From NCBI RefSeq assembly GCF_001898575.1, contig NZ_MKUD01000049.1, positions 1-56,561 of the forward strand: a DNA stretch of 56,561 nucleotides, in the 5' to 3' direction. Under the pieces are notes generated by a model. The model was not told the origin of the DNA. It did not search any database and saw nothing but the letters and a program-made list of their open reading frames with translations. The position numbers and the translations under genes are program-made. The DNA is from Spirosoma sp. 48-14 (lineage in GTDB: Bacteria; Bacteroidota; Bacteroidia; Cytophagales; Spirosomataceae). Positions 1 through 10,072 of this stretch are shown piece by piece (position 1 is the stretch's first letter; each line of letters opens with the position of its first letter).

Positions 1-810
1 TTGGAACGTAGTCACGTTAGCCGTAACGGTAGCGATTCGGGCGAAGTTGTTGCCATCGGTGGAGCGTTCGATCTCAAAGTCGGTTTCGGTCGACGCGTTA
101 TCGGTCCAGCTCAGGTTGATTTGTGAGGTCGATGCAGCCGTAGCATTCAGGTTAGTGGGCGCAGCAGGCGTACCACTTTGTGTTGTGGCAGTGGCCACGT
201 TCGAATAGGCCGAATAATAGGTCGTTCCATCCGGGTCATTGAAGACCGCCCGCACCCGATAGTAATACTTCGTATCGGCCGATAAACCCGTACTTTGATA
301 GCTTTTGCCATTACTGGCTGCTGACCCAATTTTCGTAAACGTAGTCCCATTGGTCGACCGCTCAATATCAAAGCTGCTTTCGGACGTTGCGTTGTCGGTC
401 CAGCTTAGAGTAATCTGTGTGGCAGAGACAGCTTCGGCTTTCAGATCGGTTGGTGGAGGCCACCGCAGCGGTGTAGTGGCATCCGCGACATTGGTGTAAC
501 CCGAATTGCCGACTGTATTGATAGCCCGCACCCGATAATAATACTTCGTATTTTCGGACAGGCTAGTGTTGGTATATGTCGTTACATTTTGGCCTACTTC
601 GACAAGCTTGGTAAACGTAGTCCCGTTGGTGGATCGTTCGATCTCGAAGCCTATTTCATTCGTGGCATTATCGGTCCAGGTTAAGTCGATACTTCTGTAC
701 GAAGCGGCAGTTGCACCTAATTTGGTTGGGGCATTCGGAACGGTACGCTGCGCGAACAGCCCACTACTAACTAGCCCAATCAATACGAGAATATACGCTA
801 GCTTTTTCAT
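1..810 (-). CDS. Secreted fibronectin type III repeat protein, C-terminus outside window
   Basis: This reading frame starts with ATG at 810 and stays open for 270 codons to the left edge, so the protein is partial. Residues 1-21 form a signal peptide (MKKLAYILVLIGLVSSGLFAQ). Three fibronectin type III modules follow, each of about 90 residues, recognisable by recurring LTWTDNAT, FEIERSTNGTTFTK and KYYYRVRA segments. The modules are also similar at nucleotide level (compare about 331-375 with 601-655), so they arose by internal duplication. The gene is the last visible member of a leftward operon, 19 bases after the next gene. An extracellular or surface adhesive role is inferred only from the domain type; no catalytic domain is seen in the visible part. 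Confidence 0.85.
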   Translation of the reverse strand, partial: MKKLAYILVLIGLVSSGLFAQRTVPNAPTKLGATAASYRSIDLTWTDNATNEIGFEIERSTNGTTFTKLVEVGQNVTTYTNTSLSENTKYYYRVRAINTVGNSGYTNVADATTPLRWPPPTDLKAEAVSATQITLSWTDNATSESSFDIERSTNGTTFTKIGSAASNGKSYQSTGLSADTKYYYRVRAVFNDPDGTTYYSAYSNVATATTQSGTPAAPTNLNATAASTSQINLSWTDNASTETDFEIERSTDGNNFARIATVTANVTTFQ

Positions 811-829
811 GATTGTCTGTGGTTAGCGA

Positions 830-2905
830 TTAAAATGATACGTTGACGATAGAACCAAAGGGCGATAATTGACCGTCGGGGTAGAACACCCGCGCCGTAT
901 AGCCGTAGCGGGCTCCGGGCTTTACCTGTTTGTCCTGGTACTGGGCCATTCCTTTCTGAATGGTCGCAATGAGTTGAAATGCCCCATCGTTTTCGGCCCG
1001 GTAAATGACCACGCGCTCGGCAGTGGGCGGATTGCGCCAATTCACAGCAACGGCCTTTTGGGTGGGGTTGTACGTAGCCGTGAAGCTCACTACACCCGTT
1101 CTCCCTTTAAAATCAGGGGTTTTTACCGTCAGGTTTTTTGACAAAGGGGAGCGTAACCCGGCATCGTCCTCGGCCCGAAGTGCGTATTCATACCATTGTT
1201 CAGGCTCAACGGTCGCATCCAGGTATGTTGGCGGGGTACCCTGCTGAAACTGGGCAATCTCTTTGTAGCCAGGCTCTTTACTCTTTTTTCGATACAACCG
1301 ATGCCGGACGACATCTTTTGAACTGCTGGGTACCCAACTTAGCGTTACACCTTCGACCGTCACCTTAAAATCATTGAAAACGGGCATACTAGGCGGCACC
1401 ATGTCGGGCTTGGTTACTTCTAATATGTCAGAAGCCACTGAGGTATTATCTTTCTGATCGACCGCCTTCACCTGATAATAGATTTTCTCGGTCAGCGTCC
1501 GCAGTTGAAGCGTATCCCGAAAGACAGTACCGGAAACAGGCCGTTTTACAGCCGCCGTAAACACATGGTCGCGCTGGTTGGCCTTGACTACCAGATAGCC
1601 TTTTACATCACGCTCCGGGTTCTTTTTCCATTGCAACACCAACCGACCGTTCGTATCGAGTTTGGCCACCAATCCGGTCGGCTTCGACGGTGGAATGGTA
1701 TCCACAATGATACAGTAAGCCGACAGCGAAGCGGCTGCATTGCGCGACGTATCGACAGCCGCCACCACATAGTAATTCGTGGTATCGGTAGCAGCCTGTT
1801 CGTCAATATACCGTCGGATGCCGGGCGGCAAAGGCTTATCGAAAAGCGGCTGAAAACCCGTCAGCGATCCCGTTCCGCGACCAATATAAAAACCGCCCAA
1901 ATCGCCCGCCGGTGTGGCTTCCCATTGAATTTCGACCCGTTTTCCACCCAGATGCGTAGCTTTTACCTTTACAGGGGGTCGTGGTGGGGTACGGTCGCGG
2001 CCCATTGCCCGGATCGGTTCACCAGGCTGACTCTCTTCACCAAACGACGTAATACCGACCAGTCGGTAATAGTAGGGCCGGTAATTGGCGGGCAGAGAAT
2101 CGGTATACGAGAAGTTTGTTTTCGTTTGCACATCCGACTCCATGTTGATGTAGGGCTGCTGCGTGAGCCGCGTAAATGCTCGCCCATCTGTCGAACGTTC
2201 AATATGATAAGCCGTGAACAGAAGCCGATGCGGGTCTTTTGGCCATTGCAAATTGACTTTGTGTTCCTCTTCAAGCGGGGGTTGCCAGAATGGGCGCGAC
2301 AATTCCGACACCTTACGGGTATCGACCAGCAACTGAGCGGTATCGACGGGCAGATAGTTTACAAGTGGCTGGGCCGAATACACCCGATAATAGTAGCGTT
2401 TGTTCGGTTCGGCGGTTTTGTCAACAAACCCTAGGCCAGCGGCCTGTGCTGTCTCGAACGACAGATCGGCGGCAAGCAGCGTAAACGAGTAACGGTTGGT
2501 CAGTTCGTCGGCTTTGGTCAGCAGACCGCCCGAATTACCCGACATGGCAAATGTTTTTCCGTAAATAGCCTGGGCCGCAATCAGTGCGTATTTGTTTTCG
2601 GGCCGGGCAAAGCGTTTCCAGTTGTCGAGCGGTTCGGGTTTGAGCGGCTGGGTCGATAGCCGGGTAATCCTAACTCGCTGGCCCATAGAGTCCAGTTCAA
2701 ATCGTTCCAGTATATACCCCGACCGATTCAGGAGTGTCCAGGCTCCCGGTTTGGCCGGTGCCCAACGTAACCGAACTTCCTTACCTGTGTAGCGGCTGGA
2801 GAGGGCCAATCGCACGGTTGAGTCTGATTTTGCCGGACGCACAGGCCGTTGAGCGTATGCGCCGGTACACAAAAAGAGAATGAGTAGTAACAGAATTCGC
2901 ATCAT
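830..2905 (-). CDS. Secreted protein with several fibronectin type III domains
   Basis: A 691-residue protein with a signal peptide ending near ...GAYAQ (residues 1-19) and about five fibronectin type III-like modules from about residue 195 to the end. These are seen as repeated YYYR, YxIERSTDG and VxVxWxxPP-type segments. No T9SS C-terminal sorting domain is evident; the chain ends in a beta strand (...IVNVSF). Two adjacent ATG codons (2905 and 2902) can serve as start. It lies 15 bases after the giant gene and 19 bases before the next fibronectin gene, so all are probably co-transcribed. It probably acts outside the outer membrane as a binding or scaffold protein; substrate unknown. Confidence 0.85.
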   Translation of the reverse strand: MMRILLLLILFLCTGAYAQRPVRPAKSDSTVRLALSSRYTGKEVRLRWAPAKPGAWTLLNRSGYILERFELDSMGQRVRITRLSTQPLKPEPLDNWKRFARPENKYALIAAQAIYGKTFAMSGNSGGLLTKADELTNRYSFTLLAADLSFETAQAAGLGFVDKTAEPNKRYYYRVYSAQPLVNYLPVDTAQLLVDTRKVSELSRPFWQPPLEEEHKVNLQWPKDPHRLLFTAYHIERSTDGRAFTRLTQQPYINMESDVQTKTNFSYTDSLPANYRPYYYRLVGITSFGEESQPGEPIRAMGRDRTPPRPPVKVKATHLGGKRVEIQWEATPAGDLGGFYIGRGTGSLTGFQPLFDKPLPPGIRRYIDEQAATDTTNYYVVAAVDTSRNAAASLSAYCIIVDTIPPSKPTGLVAKLDTNGRLVLQWKKNPERDVKGYLVVKANQRDHVFTAAVKRPVSGTVFRDTLQLRTLTEKIYYQVKAVDQKDNTSVASDILEVTKPDMVPPSMPVFNDFKVTVEGVTLSWVPSSSKDVVRHRLYRKKSKEPGYKEIAQFQQGTPPTYLDATVEPEQWYEYALRAEDDAGLRSPLSKNLTVKTPDFKGRTGVVSFTATYNPTQKAVAVNWRNPPTAERVVIYRAENDGAFQLIATIQKGMAQYQDKQVKPGARYGYTARVFYPDGQLSPFGSIVNVSF

Positions 2906-2920
2906 GGTCCAGCCATTCAG

Positions 2921-5900
2921 TTAGTTAATATTTCCTTCAAACGTGACGGGTGCAGTCGAGTATGACCCATACATGGTAGGCACCCGATAGATGAATTGCA
3001 TGCGCTGTTTCCCCTGCATACGCATCACTTTATCCAGCATGGGCTCCTGCCGGATGAGATACTCCAGCCGATTTTTTTCACTGGTATTGTACAGCGTCAG
3101 TTCACCAACTGGCGTCGAGAGTGTCGGCGGAATCGTTTGCCTGAACGTCAGCAGATTGGAGATAAGCTGGTAATTCTGCGAAGTCAGTACCAGATCGGTC
3201 ATATCCATGATGGCTAGCCTAGGCTTTCCGTTTCCGGCACTTCCTGATGCTCCCGACGGTGCGCCACTAAACGATGGGCCATTCGATGTAGATGCCGTAG
3301 CTACCCCCACATTGACGGCCACCGCCGATGCTGCTACGTTGGGCCTTGGGCTAGCCGATGGATCGAGAGCAGCTACCAGGCCACTCGACACATAATACGG
3401 CGTTGTGAAAGGCAACGGCACACTAGACCCACTTCCCAGTAAATTGGGCATTACCGTTAATTCAGGCACAAATGCCGACGATGCCATACGCTGGGGGCCT
3501 GTACGGAGTGACAAGACCAACCCCCGTTCATAACTGCCCAACCCGACGGTATTCCGAATCTGATTGTCGGTGGCATTCGCTATGTTTTTTTCGTGCTGAA
3601 TACCGGGGAATTTCAGCCGATTATAGTCGGTCATAAGCTCGCCAATAACCTGAAACTTCCGGTGGGCGGTTGCCAGATACGTATTGCTCTGATCGGGCAG
3701 AATTAGCTGCATGAGAGGAATCTGAATAGCCCCACATGCTTCAGAAGCCGTTTGTGAGCCTTTTGCGGCTGCGATGATCGTCGACGGGAAATCGACCGTT
3801 TCAAAAGCCTCATCTGTTTCCACAGTCCAGGTTCTGACACCCAAAAAGGTTGTCTGGCCGGGCGTCAAAGTCAGAGTTGCCAGTTTTTCACGGTGGCTAT
3901 TGTAGCGGCTCGTTCGGAAGGTATAGCTGAAAACGACAAACTCCGGCGGTTCGCTCGTACCCTGAATGCCCCGTATCCCAAACTGCCGACGGCTGAGCGT
4001 CGAACGACCACCGTCCATAGCAACGGCCTGCCCCTGTTTGTTCTGTGTGCTAAACGTGGTCACACTCCGGCCTTCCGAAAATGCCATGGCCGTGGCTGGA
4101 GACGCGTTGGCTCCCTGCCGTACTCTCCGCACAATGTCCAATCGGTAGGTGGTGCTATTGGCTAGTTTAGGGATATCAAACTCAACCGCCATCGCATCGC
4201 CATAATACGTCAGATTCGCTTCAATGGGGGCCGAACTACCATCTTTTGGCGTAAAAATGGCCTTGTATCCCACCGACCGGCCAACGGCACTAGCTCCTCC
4301 CGTTGCTGCATTCTGCGTATTCTGCTCCGTTGAATTGGTGAATAAATAGGCCTGCCCGCCAACTTTAATGTAGCCTTTTTTTCCGCGCGATGTTGCTTCC
4401 TGGCAAAATGATTCAACACCGGGCGTAATTCTCGACACGGCCGCTTCAAGTCCCTGATTTTGGAGGAAAAAGCGTTGATTTTGCAGCGGCCACGAGTCGA
4501 CCACATTCTCCAGCATTTTTGGCAGTGGCCCTGTTGTAAACGATACTGGTTTTTCTTCGCTGAAAGGCTCGTTGCTGTTCGGTTTTTTAACCAGTACCGG
4601 GCTACCACTCGTGGTCTCGTACACCTGCACCTCAATGATGGCTTTGTAGGGCGTATCGCCTTTCAGGTAATCGCGGTGCGAGAGGATTGCCACCACATTA
4701 TTCCGCTCGAACCGTTGCGACAGATTCGCTACCAGCGTCTGGCTGTTGCCTTTGGTTTCAAACAGTTCATAGCGTTTGATGAATGGCTTAAACTTGCGGA
4801 TAACCACGCTGTTGTCGGGCCTCACTTCCTCCAGTTCAAACTCCTTGTCCATCGGAAAATAGAACGAGGTTGTAATGTCGGTTCCCGGACTTACCTCCTG
4901 CCCTCCGTCGGGCTGCATATCGGAGATAAAATTCAGTTCGCCGAGGGGATTGTTGCCTGCCAATACGCAGTTTTCGCCAAATTCGAGGTTAAAATTGCAG
5001 TAACCATCTACCCAACCATCCAGAATAGAGTAGTATAACGCGGCCCGGCCTGAAAAATAGTTGGGATTGGGCAGTTTAGCCGTCATAGCAATGGCGGCTC
5101 CAACGCTGGCTATTTCATAATTGCCTTCCGTAAAACCCAGGTCAACATGAATACCGATTGCCCCCTTGATGCCTGCATAGGCCTGTCCTTGCCCGTACCA
5201 GCCGTTGACGCCCCGTGGTTCGTTGCTCCCCGCACAAACCGCTGATTCATTTTTCGTTATGGTAATATCAGCCCCAACGACCAACCGCAGATCAGCATAG
5301 AAAACAAGGAATGTAGGCTTAGTCTGGAAGTCGATACTACCGCCAAAGGCAATCCCTTTTCCGTTTTCGTAGGTAGTCGGTACGCGGGGGGTTCGGCTAT
5401 CAGACGTCACCTGGTTGTCGAGATTATCACCCGAACTATGGTTCATCATGTTCCGCACGAACTCAGGCAGGGGTGGCAATTCAGGTGGAATCCCGTGTCC
5501 AACCATGAAATACGCATCCATGTTCAGGCTGGCAACATCGGTTTTTCCCACTTTCAGACTAGCTTTCAGCCCCGCCCGGTCAGAGGGATTGCCCAGGTAG
5601 AAGTACCACATCTCGTCGTCGATATGAAGTTGGGCTTCGCCGGCAATATTATCCTTCCGGCGACCAACCAGAATATCGTAGAAATCGACCATGACTTGAA
5701 AATTGCCATCCAGCTTTGACTTCTCGCCCGTTCGGTCGTAGGTAATCAGGACCGACGCTTTCATCGGTGGATCTTCGGGGCGGGTGTCCAACTCCTGCAA
5801 TAAATAGCCATTCCCATTGAGCGAAATCGTGTTCAGGCCACCGCTACCTGAGATTTCGGCAGTCAGGCCCACATCCATATTGAAAATGGTCGATTCGCCC

Positions 5901-8900
5901 GTCATGCTGGCCACAACACCCGCCCGAATCCCGAGATAAACAGTCTTATCGGGCACGAATTTCAACCCCGATGCGGGAATCTTATCGGGGGTTACGTCGG
6001 GTTCGGCCAGCGCTTCGCGGGCTAGTCTACTGGCCTTTTCGGCGGTCATGTCGTTTGGATTGCTGAGCCGCATATGGTGGTAAGCTCCTCCGCCAAAGGC
6101 ATTCAGGGATAGTGGGCCAATGGCGATGCCGTTTTTCAGGTGAATCATGCCATCTACGAACCAGTACGAATAGTAATCGGCCTGCCCGGCTTCTCCCACA
6201 GTCCCAAACCGAACCGTAAGCCGACCGCCAATTTTCATCGGCATCGTTACGGCCACATCGCCGTAAAAGCCATCGCCATACGTTTCGTGGTTCTTATAAA
6301 ATTCTACGATGCCTTTCAGCGTGAATCCTTTCGTTTCCACATCGAGCCGAATGGCCTCCAGATCGGTATGATCGTAGCCAACATCGACAGGGCGGACACC
6401 TGCCAGTTCCAGTTTTCCATAGATCGTTAGCGCCAGACCGGCCGTGATTTCGTCTGAAAGGGCCAGATCAGCGTCGATATGCAAACCCGGTTTGGGAACT
6501 CCTCCCGTATTATCCTTCCTGAAATCGATTTCGTTGATGGTCAGCGGAAACTTAGCCGCACTGTGCTGGGGCGACGCAAACGATACAACAGGCTGGCCGC
6601 TTGCCCGGCTATAACTGGCATTTTTGAATGTGAAAAAGCCTGACGAATCGGTATCGAACGAGAAATTCTCAAACCGAACATCGGTGAGTTTCAAGCCCAT
6701 CAACTCGTCGCGGCCTCCGGGATAAATGCCTAAACTCCCGTTCAGGTGCCCTTTCAACCGGATTTTGCTGGCTCCGCCCAGGCTAAATTCAACCTGCGAG
6801 CTGGGGTCCAACTGCATTTTTGCCAGCCATAGGTTCATGTTCAGCGGCTCGTCTGCCGGAACCGATACGGTACAGATGTAATTTGGACCAGCCGTACTGC
6901 TGATAGGTTGCGAAGACAACACCATATTGTAATCGAGCCGGTCGCCGGGGTCAAAAATCGGTAGCTGGATTTTTCCTTTCATATTGCCCGAAAACGCAGA
7001 CGTCTGAATCATCGACAACGTTAGTTTGTCAATTGAAAAACCCCAGCCTGCTTCTTCAGGGCTCAGCACGTTCTCGGCTTCGACCGAAAGGGTTACGCCC
7101 GTTTTATCAATAATCAGGTCGCGAACCCCAAACGACCTGCGGTTTTCGGTCAGTTCTTTGGGCATTCGCAGCGCGAACGTTCTACCATATACGCCTTTCC
7201 AGGTCTTTCGGAGTTGCTCATTGGCAGTTTGTCCGGCCGGCAGCCAGGAGGCAAAATTATAGACCGCCGGAAACTGCATATCGGGAGGGTTACTCATATC
7301 CGACATATCGACAAACGCATCCTGCATCTTGAAGCCCCAGCCCTCGAAGCCTACCACCTGAAACGGATGATTGAACGTCAGGCCAACCACCATGCCTGTC
7401 GTGGTTACGCCTGCTGGTGAAGCCTCTTTAGTAACTCGCTGATCGATCCGGTACAGAAACTCAGCGTCCACATTACCCGCAATAATCTGCCCCTGATCGT
7501 CTTCAGGAAGCAGTTTAGTACGCGGAAACCGGAGCCCTCCCGCCAGTTGCAGACTCAATGTATCGCACTTGAACTCAACGTACGAACTTCGCTCAACAGC
7601 CCCTTCTTCTTTGCCTTTGATGTAGAATTGGTAGGCGTCTGCTTCGGCGCTACCATATATGTTTGCGTTCAGGAAGAAGCGAGCTGTTCCGCCAAAGCCT
7701 CCGGGCACCATACATACCTTGTCGGCCACGATGTCATATTTGCGTTCGTCGCCCTCAGCACCGGGAATATGCCCGGCAATTCGGAAGGAAGCTTCGGCTT
7801 TTGTCGTCAGAAACTTCAGCCCGGTCAGTTGCAGAATGAACCGATTGCCCTGTAGCATAAAATCGAAGCCCAGCGGCAAAGTCAGTGGTTGGCCCAATGC
7901 CACTTCGGCCAGGTTGAGCAGTTCATGACCGCCAGTCAATGTATTTACCTCGCCCGCAAACGCCTGTAGGTATGTATCAACTTTGGTGACTTTCAGGTTG
8001 GTAAACTGAACTTTCAGTTCGGGTTCATAGCCCCAGATTGAGAAATTCTTAATGATACCTTCGCCATCGTAAGTGTTGCCCGATTTGGGTGTAGCGACCG
8101 TGACAAGCATGGTAAAATGGCCCACTTTTACCGCTACGTTTTTCGCGATGCCGGTGGCAACCGGGCTGGTTGGCAATGGCACATCGCAGTTGGCTTTGCA
8201 GTCTTTCGCTACCTGTGGGGGCGTATCGCCAGTTGTGGCTGTCGTACTGGTTGTACTGGTAGGTTCACCGATGGTAAACTGCCAGATTTCGCTTTGATTG
8301 TAGGAAAGCCCTGTAACAGGACCATCGGGGTTGGTGAGCCAACGCACCCGCCAGTAGTATGTGCCTTTTTGCGTAATAGTGAATTTTTTGGCCTGACTTG
8401 CATAAACGTATGCCTGAATACCCTCGCCGTTTTCACCCTGATCGAATGCTTTTTTTAACGAGACGCTATCTCTAAACATAACACTCGTAAACGATTGCGT
8501 ATCAGCGACCTCAAGAACGGCCTTTTCGTTAATGGAAATCGTAAACCCTTCGACCTGCTTGCGGCTTGCCTGAACAATATCGAAGCACTTACTAAAGTTG
8601 AATCCATCACCGACTGTCGGCACCTCAGCCGTGCGGTATTGAAAACTGATCTCCCCACCTTTGAGCGTATCTTTATTAGCAGGCAGTTGCAGTACAGGCG
8701 ACCCCATTCCGGCTTTAAACGATCCAGAAATATCCTGTTTCCGGTCATTGTCCCGTTCCGACCAATCCGAAAGCCAGACGCTACCATTCCAGTTGTACGT
8801 CTGCCCACGCATTAACCCGTTTACAAAAAAACTTCTATAGTTCGCATGGCTTTTATTCTGGCTAATGGCAACGTACTGAGCGTCTTCTTCGGTAAGGGTG

Positions 8901-10066
8901 TTATCACCGATATTGTTCCGCTGCGACACTAACGGCCCCGAAGCCCAGCCCAGTGCTCGCTTAAATACCGGGAGTCCTGAAATAGTAAATTCCGAGTCAA
9001 ACCGTTTATAATCGTCGCTATATGGGTCGTATTTTACAACAACGGGCATTCCCCGGAAGGGCATATATCCGCCCTGCGGATAGGCGACGTAGTTGATCGA
9101 GGGGGCCATCCGCGCTACGGCCTGGTTGCTATTCGGTTTATTACCAAACCAGAACGCCACCACCTGACTAAATCCGTCATTTTTCACCCCTGAGCCGTTG
9201 GCAGCAACCGCCTGTACCTGAACCGCATAGCGATGGTTTTCTTCCAATTGAACTACGAGCATACCGCCCATGCCTACCATCATATTTGTTGAGGGGGTGG
9301 TTTGCTCATAGGTAGGCTGCCGGACCTGTTGAAAGGCAATATTTGGGTCCATAAAGGCCACTTCGGGGTTGAGTGATCCATCACCCATATCGGCAATTCG
9401 CAGCGTGTACTGAAACGTAGTGCCATTGCCCGTGGTAGGTGACCACAGAATGTTGAACAGGGCCTGGGTAACAATAAGCCCCGTATCAGGCTGTACGGAA
9501 CTGTTGGCAATCAGATTGATACGGGGTGGTTCGGGATATTGCGCCCGTAAGGTAACACACCCCGACAGATTCGGACTGGAGATTTGCGAGCTAAAACCTC
9601 CTTGAATATCAGCGTCGTAGGCAATAACACACAGCTTATAAAACCCCTCGGAAACGAAGCCTCCCTGGATCAGCTCGTTTCGATCTATACCCTCGACTTC
9701 GATAGACGATGCATCGAAAAAGTTGGTCAGATTGCGGCCATAGAGCACAAAGGGCGTAGTGCCGTTCAGTTCGATGGCGGTGTTGGTAACGGTACGAATC
9801 CGAACAGTCTGAGCCAGATTTTCCAGCGTAGCCACCAGATTGACCCGCCGACGATTGGTACCCGTCAGTTGCTGAATTTGAACCTGAAGCTGATCGCCAA
9901 TGGCTGTCAGGTCGTTTAAGGTGCCCTCGAAGCTCCGGTTCTGAACTGGCTGAAGGATTCGAATCTGTACCTGATTGCTAACCTGCTGCCCCCATATCGG
10001 CAACGACATAAGGCAGAACAGCATCAAACTCAAACGGTAGCGATAGTGTGGCATATTCCGTTCCAT
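2921..10066 (-). CDS. Giant secreted beta-rich protein (2381 aa)
   Basis: A very large exported protein with a signal peptide of the form RLSLMLFCLMSLPIWGQ. The start may be ATG 10066 or ATG 10054; the second gives a more usual signal peptide. The first 600 residues contain fibronectin-like modules (segments such as FNILWSP and YYWRVRW). The middle, about residues 640-1650, is a long glycine-rich beta region with repeated amphipathic strands (IKLKG, LNGSLGIYPGG, FGGGAYHHM types). Around residues 1700-1850 there is an Ig-like region. A Ser/Ala/Gly-rich stretch near residue 2270 precedes the C-terminus. I do not recognise a catalytic domain. It sits 6 bases after the beta-barrel gene and 15 bases before the fibronectin protein, suggesting one surface complex. 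Function is unknown; similar giant proteins occur in gliding and predatory Bacteroidota. Confidence 0.8.
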   Translation of the reverse strand: MERNMPHYRYRLSLMLFCLMSLPIWGQQVSNQVQIRILQPVQNRSFEGTLNDLTAIGDQLQVQIQQLTGTNRRRVNLVATLENLAQTVRIRTVTNTAIELNGTTPFVLYGRNLTNFFDASSIEVEGIDRNELIQGGFVSEGFYKLCVIAYDADIQGGFSSQISSPNLSGCVTLRAQYPEPPRINLIANSSVQPDTGLIVTQALFNILWSPTTGNGTTFQYTLRIADMGDGSLNPEVAFMDPNIAFQQVRQPTYEQTTPSTNMMVGMGGMLVVQLEENHRYAVQVQAVAANGSGVKNDGFSQVVAFWFGNKPNSNQAVARMAPSINYVAYPQGGYMPFRGMPVVVKYDPYSDDYKRFDSEFTISGLPVFKRALGWASGPLVSQRNNIGDNTLTEEDAQYVAISQNKSHANYRSFFVNGLMRGQTYNWNGSVWLSDWSERDNDRKQDISGSFKAGMGSPVLQLPANKDTLKGGEISFQYRTAEVPTVGDGFNFSKCFDIVQASRKQVEGFTISINEKAVLEVADTQSFTSVMFRDSVSLKKAFDQGENGEGIQAYVYASQAKKFTITQKGTYYWRVRWLTNPDGPVTGLSYNQSEIWQFTIGEPTSTTSTTATTGDTPPQVAKDCKANCDVPLPTSPVATGIAKNVAVKVGHFTMLVTVATPKSGNTYDGEGIIKNFSIWGYEPELKVQFTNLKVTKVDTYLQAFAGEVNTLTGGHELLNLAEVALGQPLTLPLGFDFMLQGNRFILQLTGLKFLTTKAEASFRIAGHIPGAEGDERKYDIVADKVCMVPGGFGGTARFFLNANIYGSAEADAYQFYIKGKEEGAVERSSYVEFKCDTLSLQLAGGLRFPRTKLLPEDDQGQIIAGNVDAEFLYRIDQRVTKEASPAGVTTTGMVVGLTFNHPFQVVGFEGWGFKMQDAFVDMSDMSNPPDMQFPAVYNFASWLPAGQTANEQLRKTWKGVYGRTFALRMPKELTENRRSFGVRDLIIDKTGVTLSVEAENVLSPEEAGWGFSIDKLTLSMIQTSAFSGNMKGKIQLPIFDPGDRLDYNMVLSSQPISSTAGPNYICTVSVPADEPLNMNLWLAKMQLDPSSQVEFSLGGASKIRLKGHLNGSLGIYPGGRDELMGLKLTDVRFENFSFDTDSSGFFTFKNASYSRASGQPVVSFASPQHSAAKFPLTINEIDFRKDNTGGVPKPGLHIDADLALSDEITAGLALTIYGKLELAGVRPVDVGYDHTDLEAIRLDVETKGFTLKGIVEFYKNHETYGDGFYGDVAVTMPMKIGGRLTVRFGTVGEAGQADYYSYWFVDGMIHLKNGIAIGPLSLNAFGGGAYHHMRLSNPNDMTAEKASRLAREALAEPDVTPDKIPASGLKFVPDKTVYLGIRAGVVASMTGESTIFNMDVGLTAEISGSGGLNTISLNGNGYLLQELDTRPEDPPMKASVLITYDRTGEKSKLDGNFQVMVDFYDILVGRRKDNIAGEAQLHIDDEMWYFYLGNPSDRAGLKASLKVGKTDVASLNMDAYFMVGHGIPPELPPLPEFVRNMMNHSSGDNLDNQVTSDSRTPRVPTTYENGKGIAFGGSIDFQTKPTFLVFYADLRLVVGADITITKNESAVCAGSNEPRGVNGWYGQGQAYAGIKGAIGIHVDLGFTEGNYEIASVGAAIAMTAKLPNPNYFSGRAALYYSILDGWVDGYCNFNLEFGENCVLAGNNPLGELNFISDMQPDGGQEVSPGTDITTSFYFPMDKEFELEEVRPDNSVVIRKFKPFIKRYELFETKGNSQTLVANLSQRFERNNVVAILSHRDYLKGDTPYKAIIEVQVYETTSGSPVLVKKPNSNEPFSEEKPVSFTTGPLPKMLENVVDSWPLQNQRFFLQNQGLEAAVSRITPGVESFCQEATSRGKKGYIKVGGQAYLFTNSTEQNTQNAATGGASAVGRSVGYKAIFTPKDGSSAPIEANLTYYGDAMAVEFDIPKLANSTTYRLDIVRRVRQGANASPATAMAFSEGRSVTTFSTQNKQGQAVAMDGGRSTLSRRQFGIRGIQGTSEPPEFVVFSYTFRTSRYNSHREKLATLTLTPGQTTFLGVRTWTVETDEAFETVDFPSTIIAAAKGSQTASEACGAIQIPLMQLILPDQSNTYLATAHRKFQVIGELMTDYNRLKFPGIQHEKNIANATDNQIRNTVGLGSYERGLVLSLRTGPQRMASSAFVPELTVMPNLLGSGSSVPLPFTTPYYVSSGLVAALDPSASPRPNVAASAVAVNVGVATASTSNGPSFSGAPSGASGSAGNGKPRLAIMDMTDLVLTSQNYQLISNLLTFRQTIPPTLSTPVGELTLYNTSEKNRLEYLIRQEPMLDKVMRMQGKQRMQFIYRVPTMYGSYSTAPVTFEGNIN

Positions 10067-10072
10067 TGAGGG

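Noticed and set aside
1505..2434. 309-codon rightward frame inside the fibronectin gene
   Set aside because: It is antisense to a well-supported gene, Arg/His-rich and without domains.
4460..5038. 192-codon rightward frame inside the giant gene
   Set aside because: Antisense shadow of the real reading frame with no recognisable motif.
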